A stretch of 64,000 nt of DNA from Lacunisphaera sp. (GTDB taxonomy: Bacteria; Verrucomicrobiota; Verrucomicrobiia; Opitutales; Opitutaceae): positions 434,001-498,000 of the forward strand of contig JAQSCO010000060.1 of NCBI GenBank assembly GCA_029945445.1, in the 5' to 3' direction. This document shows, one piece after another, positions 57,710 to 64,000 of the stretch. The notes beneath the pieces are model-generated. The model saw only the letters and a list, made by a program, of their open reading frames with translations, did no database searches and was not told where the DNA came from. How positions within the stretch are numbered: the first letter of the stretch is position 1; the number at the start of each line of letters is the position of its first letter. A program made the position numbers and the translations under genes.

Positions 57710-59107
57710 TTACGCGACGGAAGCAAGAAAACGCTCCAGCCGTGCCTTCACCCGCTCCTGCCCCAGCACCCGGAACATGCCCGTGATATTCGGGCCGGCG
57801 TTGGTGCCGGAGACGGCGAGACGGGCCACCGCCTGATAGTCGCCGAAACCGAGGGCCTGGCTCTCGGCGAGGGTTTTGATCCCGGCCTCGATGGCGGCAT
57901 CGCTCGAGAAATCCATGGCCGGCAGCGCGGCAATGAGCTCGGCCAGCCGGGCTTTCGCCTCTCCCTTCGCCATGACCTTCTCCTTCACCTTGGCGTCGAT
58001 GGGAAAATCGTCCGTGAAGAAATACCCGGTGTAGGCGCCAAGCTCGTCGACCGATTTGATCTTGGGCTGGGCCATCAGCATGACCGCGCGAAAATACGCG
58101 TCATTCGTCATCGCGGCGGCGCCGGCCGGCTGTTTCGCAAAGTATGCCTTCGCGAGTGAAATGAACCGCTCGGCCGGTTGCTCCAGCAGGTAGGTCATGT
58201 TCATGTTCGCGAGTTTCCTCCCGTCGAACTTGGCGTTGCTCTGGTTGACGCCCGGCAGGTCGAAGAGCTTCACGATGTCGGCGCTGGGCATTTTCTCGCG
58301 ATTGTCGCCGGGATTCCAACCGAGCAGCGCCAGGTAGTTCACGAGTGCCTCGGGCAGGAAATGGCGCTGCTGGTATTCCTCGATGAGCGCACCCTTGTCG
58401 CGCTTGCTCATCTTGCCCTGCCCCATCTCGGGCGATTTCAGGATGAGGGGAATGTGGGCGAACACCGGCGGCGTCACGCCGAAGCCCTCGTAGAGCCGCA
58501 CATGCTTGCTGGTGTTGGACAGGTGGTCCTCGCCGCGGATGATGTGCGAGACCTGCATCGTGATGTCGTCGACGACGTTCACGAAATGAAACACGGGGTT
58601 GCCGTCCGAGCGGAAGATCACGAAGTCCTCGTCCTCCTGCCGCTCCACCTTCCCGCGGATCTTGTCGTCGATGAGCACGGGGCCGGACTGCACTTTCTCG
58701 ACCTCCTTCTTGCGATGGTCGTCGAAAATCTTGTAGCGCTCACCGAGCAGCTTGAACCAGATGGCGCCGTCCTTCTCGTAGGCGCGGCCGGCCTCGAGGA
58801 GCTTCTGCTTGTATTGCTGGTAGATCGCGCCGCGCTGGCTCTGGCGATAGGGGCCGAACGTGCCGCGCTCGCCCACGCCGGTCGGATCCGGGCCCTCGTC
58901 CCAGTCGAGGCCCAGCCAGGTCAGGCTGTCGTAGATAAGCTTCAGGAACGCCTCGCTGTTGCGCGCCTGGTCGGTGTCCTCGATCCGCAGGATGAACGTG
59001 CCGCCGGTGTGCCGGGCGTAGAGCCAGTTGAACAGCGCGGTGCGGGCGCTGCCGATGTGGAAGAAGCCGGTGGGGCTGGGGGCGAAGCGGACGCGGACTT
59101 GGGACAT
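57710..59107 (-). CDS. gltX: Glutamyl-tRNA synthetase
   Basis: 465 residues, normal for the discriminating bacterial enzyme. [20 protein letters not shown] (core [11 protein letters not shown]) with HIGS in place of HIGH, the RIEDTDQAR block, and [10 protein letters not shown] as the KMSKS loop. The C-terminal anticodon-binding domain ends [10 protein letters not shown]. Upstream on the same strand is the RluA-type gene (29 bp gap), so the two may be co-transcribed. Confidence 0.97.
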   Translation of the reverse strand: MSQVRVRFAPSPTGFFHIGSARTALFNWLYARHTGGTFILRIEDTDQARNSEAFLKLIYDSLTWLGLDWDEGPDPTGVGERGTFGPYRQSQRGAIYQQYKQKLLEAGRAYEKDGAIWFKLLGERYKIFDDHRKKEVEKVQSGPVLIDDKIRGKVERQEDEDFVIFRSDGNPVFHFVNVVDDITMQVSHIIRGEDHLSNTSKHVRLYEGFGVTPPVFAHIPLILKSPEMGQGKMSKRDKGALIEEYQQRHFLPEALVNYLALLGWNPGDNREKMPSADIVKLFDLPGVNQSNAKFDGRKLANMNMTYLLEQPAERFISLAKAYFAKQPAGAAAMTNDAYFRAVMLMAQPKIKSVDELGAYTGYFFTDDFPIDAKVKEKVMAKGEAKARLAELIAALPAMDFSSDAAIEAGIKTLAESQALGFGDYQAVARLAVSGTNAGPNITGMFRVLGQERVKARLERFLASVA

Positions 59108-59136
59108 GATGAAAGGCTGCTACTATGGAATCCGGC

Positions 59137-59994
59137 TCATGTGGGGGAAGCCTGTTCTTTTGGCGCCGGCAGTTTCTCCGCGACAAACGCATCGATCAGC
59201 GCCTGCGCCTCCGTCGGCGGCAGCTGCATGCGCCGCTCCACGAACCTCGCCAGGTCCGCCGGCCAGGGTGCGCGCAACAGGTAGTCGAGCCCGGTCGGCC
59301 GCAGGTCGATGGCCGCGCAGTGCAGCGCCTGGCGCGTCAGTGGCAGGCGCGCGGAATGGCGTTCCGTCCAGCCCTTGGTGGCGAACTCCAGATACAGCCC
59401 CGGATCAGGCCCGTAGAGTTTGTCCCCCACGACCCGGTGCTGCAGCCATTCGGCGTGGGCCCTGATCTGGTGCTTGCGACCTGTAAGCAGTTCCACGCCG
59501 GCGAGCGTAAAACCGCCGCGCGCCGCCAGCGGATGAAATTTCGTCACCGCCTCCTGCGCCCCTTCCGTGCCGGCGGGCACGACCCGCGACTTGACCGAAA
59601 CATTGGCCATCGGATCCGGCCCCAGCGGCTGGTCGACCGTGACCGGCCCGGTGAGCTCGCCCTCGAGGATGGTCACGTAGGCCTTGCCGATCTTCCGCTG
59701 CAGGACGGCTTTCCCCAACCGTCCGCTCACAGCCTCGGTCTTGGCCAGCACGATCACCCCGGAAGTCTCGCGGTCGAGCCGGTAAACAAAGCGGATCGTC
59801 TCCACGCCCAGGCCCGCCCGGACCGCCCCGGCCAGGCTCGACCACGGGCCGTTCTTCGAGGGGTGCACCACCAGCCACCCGGGTTTGTTAATAACCAGCA
59901 GCCGCTCGTCGTCCAAGAGGACCCAGCCGGGCAGCTCCGCGGCGTCCACGAGGGGTGGCAGGGCGGGCGGCAGGGCGTCAGCGGCATCAAGCAT
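59137..59994 (-). CDS. RluA-family pseudouridine synthase
   Basis: 285 residues from the ATG at 59994 (an ATG at 60045 is an alternative). Catalytic motif FVYRLDRETSGVIV with the nucleophilic Asp, KAYVTILEG, and TGRKHQIRAHAEWL are the RluA signatures. There is no S4 domain at the N-terminus, so the RluA/TruC-like rather than RluD-like class is favoured. RNA target not determinable by eye. Confidence 0.92.
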   Translation of the reverse strand: MLDAADALPPALPPLVDAAELPGWVLLDDERLLVINKPGWLVVHPSKNGPWSSLAGAVRAGLGVETIRFVYRLDRETSGVIVLAKTEAVSGRLGKAVLQRKIGKAYVTILEGELTGPVTVDQPLGPDPMANVSVKSRVVPAGTEGAQEAVTKFHPLAARGGFTLAGVELLTGRKHQIRAHAEWLQHRVVGDKLYGPDPGLYLEFATKGWTERHSARLPLTRQALHCAAIDLRPTGLDYLLRAPWPADLARFVERRMQLPPTEAQALIDAFVAEKLPAPKEQASPT

Positions 59995-60198
59995 GCAGGG
60001 GCGTTCAATAATTTTTTCTGTCCTGCAAGCCGAGAAGATTTGCAAACCCCGCCGTCCCGCGTACCAATGGACTTAGTCGAATGAAGCGGTTTTCATCAGT
60101 GCGTGCAGGTCGGTCCCCCCGGACGGCCGCAGCAATGGAAAATCCGCCGGCAGAATTAATCCCCGCGGCCTTTTGTGTCGTTAACCCTAAGGAAAAAC

Positions 60199-60576
60199 AT
60201 GAACAACCATAGCCAGCCCAATGATGTGATCGTGTCCGGCATCCACCTCGAACTGACCGAGGCCCTGAAAGGCCACGTCCGCGAGAAGATGCAGCGACTG
60301 TTTCGCCACGAAGGTCACATCGTGCGGATCAAGGTTGAGCTGGAATGCGATCGCAAACACGACCACGAGCATAAGTTCATCGTGAAAGGCCACGTCGTCA
60401 TCCACGGGCCCGACATCAACGCCACCGTCGAGTCGGACGAGTGCTACAAGGCCATCGACCTGCTCGTGGACAAGCTCGACCAGGGCCTGCGCAAGCGCCA
60501 CGGCCTGCACAAGGACAAGCGCAACCACCCGCACGCCGTCGAATTCGAGGGCGTCGAGCTCCCGAAGGCCATCTGA
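60199..60576 (+). CDS. hpf: Ribosome hibernation promoting factor, short form
   Basis: 125 residues from the ATG at 60199, with TAAGGA 5-10 nt upstream. The S30AE fold is seen in VSGIHLELTEALKGHVREKM, IVRIKVELECDRKHDHEHKFIV (cores only) and VVIHGPDINATVESDECYKAIDLLVDKL. It lacks the C-terminal dimerisation domain of long HPF. Binds between the anticodon-binding and decoding sites of the small ribosomal subunit in stationary phase. The 150-bp upstream region carries no other gene. Confidence 0.9.
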   Translation: MNNHSQPNDVIVSGIHLELTEALKGHVREKMQRLFRHEGHIVRIKVELECDRKHDHEHKFIVKGHVVIHGPDINATVESDECYKAIDLLVDKLDQGLRKRHGLHKDKRNHPHAVEFEGVELPKAI

Positions 60577-60597
60577 CCCGCCGCCGACTCCCCCTCC

Positions 60598-60624
60598 AGC
60601 CCGCCGCATCCGGCGGGCTTTTTT
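60598..60624 (+). terminator. Rho-independent terminator after hpf
   Basis: AGCCCGCCG / CGGCGGGCT stem (9 bp) with a CATC loop and a T-run directly after. Strong and 21 bp after the hpf stop. The next 190 bp up to hutH (60625-60816) hold no gene and no riboswitch I could recognise. Confidence 0.95.
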
Positions 60625-60816
60625 ATTTGTCGGGCGACTGGCCCGGATAAACACCGGGCTGGCCGCTCAGCCGCGACGCAGTTCGCGCGACTGATCCCGG
60701 GCGCCCAGCCGGCCGCAACAGGAAGCCCGCAACGGTGCTCTCTAGTCCGGAAGCATTAATCAGCCTGAATTCAGTTTTCAATTCGCGGGCGCCTGCTTTG
60801 CTTCCAGCATCATCCC

Positions 60817-62355
60817 ATGTCCGGAACCCTGCCCCTTTCTGGCCGCAAGCTGACCTTGGCGCGCCTGCGCACCGCCCTCGCCGGCGACCAGCGCCTGACC
60901 CTCACGCCCGCCGCGCGCGCGCGCATCCGCGCCTCGCGCCGGATCGTCGACCGCCTGCGCCACGACCCGGCCCCGCACTATGGCATCAATACCGGCTTCG
61001 GCATCCTCGCCCACCAGCGCGTGCCGGCCGCCGACATCGAGCAACTCCAGGAGAACCTGATCCTCAGCCACGCCGTGGGCGTCGGCGACGAGGTGCCGGC
61101 CGAGATCGTGCGCCTCATGCTGCTGCTCAAGGTCAACGGCCTCGCCGTCGGCCTGTCGGGCGTGACGCCGCGCGTCGTTGATTACCTGATCCGCTTCTAC
61201 AACGAGGACGCCCTGCCGATCGTCTATACCAAGGGTTCGCTCGGCGCCTCGGGCGACCTCGCCCCGCTCGCGCACATGGTGCTCCCGTTGCTCGGGCTCG
61301 GCGAGATGGACTACCAGGGCCGGCGGCTCACCACCCGCGTCGTGCTGCAGAAGCTCGGCCTCCAGCCGCTGCGGCTGCAGTCGAAGGAAGGCCTCGGTCT
61401 CATCAACGGCACACAGTTCATGGCGGCCTACGCCGTGCACTGCCTCCTGCGCATCCAGAACGTCGCCAAGACCGCCGACATCGCCGCCGCCATGACCCTC
61501 GAGGCCGCCCGCGGCAGCGCCGCGCCCTACGACGCCCGCATCCACGCCGCCCGCCCGCATCCGGGCCAGCAGGACGTTGCGAAAAATCTCCGCCAGTTGC
61601 TCCGCGGCTCGAAAATCCTGCCGTCGCACGCTCATTGCGCCAAGGTGCAGGACCCTTACTCGCTGCGCTGCGTCCCGCAGGTGCATGGCGCCGTGCGGCT
61701 CGCCATCACCCACGCCCGCGAGGTGGTCGAGACCGAGATCAACTCCGCCACGGACAACCCGCTCGTCTTCGAGAACGGCGACGTCCTCAGCGGCGGCAAC
61801 TTCCACGGCGAGCCGCTGGCGTTTGTCCTCGACTACCTCGCCATCGCCACCGCCGAGATCGCCTCCATCGCGGAGCGGCGCATCTACATGCTGCTGCACG
61901 GCGACACCATCGGCGACCTCAAGGTGCCGCGCCTGCTCATGAAGGACACCGGCCTCAACTCCGGCTTCATGATCCCGCAATACACCGCCGCCGCGCTCGT
62001 CTCCGAGAACAAGATCTTCGCCCACCCCGCCTCCGTCGACTCCATCCCCTCCTCGCTCGGCCAGGAGGACCATGTTTCCATGGGCTCCATCAGCGCGACC
62101 AAGCTCCTCGAGGTCGTCAAGAACACCGAGACCGTCCTCGCCATCGAGTTCATGTGCTCGGCCCAGGGGCTCGAGTTCCTCCGTCCGCTCCGGTCCGGCC
62201 GCGGCGTCGAGGCCGCCTTCACCGAGGTGCGCCGCTACATCCCGTTCGCCCAGGCTGACCGGCTTTTCCACCACGACGTCCAGACCGCGCTCGCGCTCGT
62301 CCGCAGTGAGCAGATTGCCGCGGCCACGGAGAAGGCCGCGGGGCGATTGCTCTGA
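60817..62355 (+). CDS. hutH: Histidine ammonia-lyase
   Basis: First step of histidine degradation: L-histidine to urocanate and ammonia. 512 residues. The MIO cofactor precursor Ala-Ser-Gly is in [15 protein letters not shown]; the NTGFG active-site block near residue 60, the [12 protein letters not shown] block and a Tyr loop [11 protein letters not shown] are in place. Followed after 67 bp by hutU on the same strand, so the catabolic pair is an operon. Confidence 0.97.
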   Translation: MSGTLPLSGRKLTLARLRTALAGDQRLTLTPAARARIRASRRIVDRLRHDPAPHYGINTGFGILAHQRVPAADIEQLQENLILSHAVGVGDEVPAEIVRLMLLLKVNGLAVGLSGVTPRVVDYLIRFYNEDALPIVYTKGSLGASGDLAPLAHMVLPLLGLGEMDYQGRRLTTRVVLQKLGLQPLRLQSKEGLGLINGTQFMAAYAVHCLLRIQNVAKTADIAAAMTLEAARGSAAPYDARIHAARPHPGQQDVAKNLRQLLRGSKILPSHAHCAKVQDPYSLRCVPQVHGAVRLAITHAREVVETEINSATDNPLVFENGDVLSGGNFHGEPLAFVLDYLAIATAEIASIAERRIYMLLHGDTIGDLKVPRLLMKDTGLNSGFMIPQYTAAALVSENKIFAHPASVDSIPSSLGQEDHVSMGSISATKLLEVVKNTETVLAIEFMCSAQGLEFLRPLRSGRGVEAAFTEVRRYIPFAQADRLFHHDVQTALALVRSEQIAAATEKAAGRLL

Positions 62356-62422
62356 TCCTGGAGGGCCCGGCTCCCGCTGGGCCGCGGCTCAGCCGGAGCT
62401 GAGCCCTCCAAAATCCCTCTCG

Positions 62423-64000
62423 ATGCCTCAATCGAAAATCAAGAATCCGAAATCGAAAATCCCCGTGGTCCGCGCCCCGCGGGGCAAGCAGCGCACGTGC
62501 CGCACGTGGGCCGCCGAGGCCGCGATGCGCATGCTGATGAACAACCTCGACCCCGCGGTCGCCGAGCGTCCGGCCGATCTCGTCGTCTATGGCGGCCGCG
62601 GCAAGGCGGCGCGCAACTGGCCCGCATTCCACGCCATCATCGCCTCGCTGCAGAAGCTCGCGCCCGATGAGACCCTGCTCGTCCAGTCCGGCAAGCCGGT
62701 CGGCATCGTCCGCACGCACGCCGACGCCCCGCGCGTGCTGCTGGCGAACAGCAACCTCGTGCCCAAGTGGGCGACGCAGGAAATCTTCGACGACTTCGAG
62801 AAGCGCGGGCTGATCATGTTCGGCCAGATGACTGCGGGCTCGTGGATCTACATCGGCACCCAAGGCATCCTGCAGGGCACCTACGAGACCTTCGCCGAGG
62901 CGGGCCGGCAGCATTTCGGCGGCACGCTCGCCGGGCGCCTGTGTGTCACCGCCGGTTGCGGCGGCATGGGCGGCGCCCAGCCCCTCGCCATCACCATGGC
63001 CGGCGGCACCTGCCTCATTGCGGATGTCGACAAGTCCCGCCTGCAAAAGCGCGTCCATGACCGCTACCTCGATGAGATTGCGCCGTCCCTCGACGCGGCC
63101 ATCGACCGCGCCATTCTCTACACCGAGCACCGCAAGGCCCTCAGCGTCGGTGTCGTGGCGAACGCCATCGACCTGCTGGAGCGGTTGCTCGCCCGCAAGA
63201 TCCAGGTCGACTCGCTCACCGACCAGACCAGCGCGCACGACCCGCTGGTCGGCTACGTGCCGGTCGGCTACGACCTCAAGGCCGCCGCGGCGCTGCGGAA
63301 GAAGGATCCAAAAAAATACCAGAGGCTGTCGCTCGCCTCGATGGCCCGGCACGTGAAAGCCATGCTCGCGCTGCAGAAGCGCGGCACGCAGACCTTCGAT
63401 TACGGCAACAATCTCCGGCAGCACGCGCTGAACCAGGGCGTGAAGCGCGCGTTCGATTTTCCCGGCTTCGTGCCGGCCTACATCCGCCCGCAATTCTGCC
63501 TCGGCCGCGGGCCGTTCCGCTGGGTGGCGCTGTCGGGCGACCCGGCGGACATCTTCGCCACTGACCGCGCACTGATGGAGCTCTTCCCGCACGACGCCGG
63601 CTTGCACCGCTGGCTGAAGATGGCCGGCGAGCGCGTGGCGTTCCAGGGTTTGCCCGCCCGCATCTGCTGGCTCGGCCTCGGCGAGCGCCACCAGGCCGGG
63701 TTGCTCTTCAACCAGATGGTGGCCGACGGCCGCGTGCAGGCGCCGATCGTCATCGGCCGCGACCACCTAGACTGCGGCTCCGTCGCCAGCCCGAACCGCG
63801 AGACCGAGGCGATGAAGGACGGCTCCGACGCGATCAGCGACTGGGCCATCCTCAACGCCATGGTCAACATCGCCAGCGGCGCCTCGTGGGTCAGCTTCCA
63901 CCACGGCGGCGGCGTGGGCATCGGCTACAGCCAGCACGCGGGCCAGGTGATCGTCGCCGACGGCACGCCCGAGGCGGCGCGCCGGCTGGAGCGCGTGCTG
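62423..64000 (+). CDS. hutU: Urocanate hydratase, 3' end cut by window edge
   Basis: Second step of histidine degradation, urocanate to imidazolonepropionate. The frame is open for 526 codons from the ATG at 62423 to the window edge; the family is about 550-560 residues, so about 30 are missing. Urocanase blocks visible: [44 protein letters not shown] (core [15 protein letters not shown]), [16 protein letters not shown] with its glycine-rich NAD site, and near the end [20 protein letters not shown] (core [12 protein letters not shown]). The first 14 residues ([12 protein letters not shown]) come from a dispersed A+T-rich repeat, not the family. Confidence 0.96.
   Translation, partial: MPQSKIKNPKSKIPVVRAPRGKQRTCRTWAAEAAMRMLMNNLDPAVAERPADLVVYGGRGKAARNWPAFHAIIASLQKLAPDETLLVQSGKPVGIVRTHADAPRVLLANSNLVPKWATQEIFDDFEKRGLIMFGQMTAGSWIYIGTQGILQGTYETFAEAGRQHFGGTLAGRLCVTAGCGGMGGAQPLAITMAGGTCLIADVDKSRLQKRVHDRYLDEIAPSLDAAIDRAILYTEHRKALSVGVVANAIDLLERLLARKIQVDSLTDQTSAHDPLVGYVPVGYDLKAAAALRKKDPKKYQRLSLASMARHVKAMLALQKRGTQTFDYGNNLRQHALNQGVKRAFDFPGFVPAYIRPQFCLGRGPFRWVALSGDPADIFATDRALMELFPHDAGLHRWLKMAGERVAFQGLPARICWLGLGERHQAGLLFNQMVADGRVQAPIVIGRDHLDCGSVASPNRETEAMKDGSDAISDWAILNAMVNIASGASWVSFHHGGGVGIGYSQHAGQVIVADGTPEAARRLERVL
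62429..62462 (+). repeat. A+T-rich dispersed repeat at the start of hutU
   Basis: Begins caatcgaaaatcaagaatcc. Closely matches 55220-55255 in glnS, in the same reading frame (QSKI.N.KSKI). Lies within the first 14 codons of hutU, so the coding start could be later than annotated. Confidence 0.8.

Noticed and set aside
60640..60816. Riboswitch before hutH
   Set aside because: GC-rich sequence with some inverted repeats, but no conserved core of a known class and no ligand logic for the hut genes.

Overview
The window reads as chromosomal DNA of a Gram-negative, G+C-rich bacterium, most likely a verrucomicrobium of the Opitutaceae type. The evidence is the combination of lipid A and outer-membrane genes (lpxI, polysaccharide export, OpgG/OpgH), an exosortase fused to an EpsI domain, a type II pseudopilin of the short 'GFTLIELL' class, mcsA-mcsB-clpC without ctsR, and both glnS and gltX. 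The taxon is an inference from gene content, not a database match. No rRNA, tRNA, CRISPR array, prophage or intact insertion sequence was seen.

Layout. 1-2594: metK and ahcY of the S-adenosylmethionine cycle (ahcY runs off the left edge). 2772-3808: a lone Hpt phosphotransfer protein and a DUF1573 exported protein. 3870-12364: a tightly packed minus-strand operon in transcription order DegP-like protease, catalytically dead protease paralogue, riboflavin synthase, uracil-DNA glycosylase, opgG, an unknown tail-anchored protein, opgH. 12386-20024: leuS, then FecR-domain protein, outer-membrane barrel, Wza-like export protein and Wzc-like tyrosine autokinase. 20142-28330: lpxI, bifunctional nuclease, Dus, sufT, sppA, a conserved unknown protein coupled to an unusual DapF, and a redoxin. 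28475-33220: exosortase locus and an ECF sigma/anti-sigma pair. 33301-43901: fabV, dtd, an SDR, exbBD, a transglutaminase-like protein, clpC-mcsB-mcsA and an aminotransferase. 44019-47251: pseudopilin, a CBS/DHH pyrophosphatase, and a toxin-antitoxin pair.

47526-54791 is an accessory stretch of ten consecutive plus-strand genes that I cannot name. It is made of small secreted, membrane, zinc-ribbon and TPR-like proteins, is less G+C-rich to the eye than its neighbours, and carries a 23-bp direct repeat at 47385 and 49344. After it come glnS, a potassium channel, a Lys/His-rich exported peptide, gltX, an RluA-type pseudouridine synthase, hpf, and hutH-hutU (hutU runs off the right edge).

The most notable observations are a DapF-family protein with both catalytic cysteines changed to serine, a protease plus pseudoprotease pair, an exosortase locus with a Cys-rich TPR partner and a 30-residue membrane peptide, small dispersed repeats that have become coding sequence inside GlnRS, urocanase and SufT, and the unnamed ten-gene cluster.
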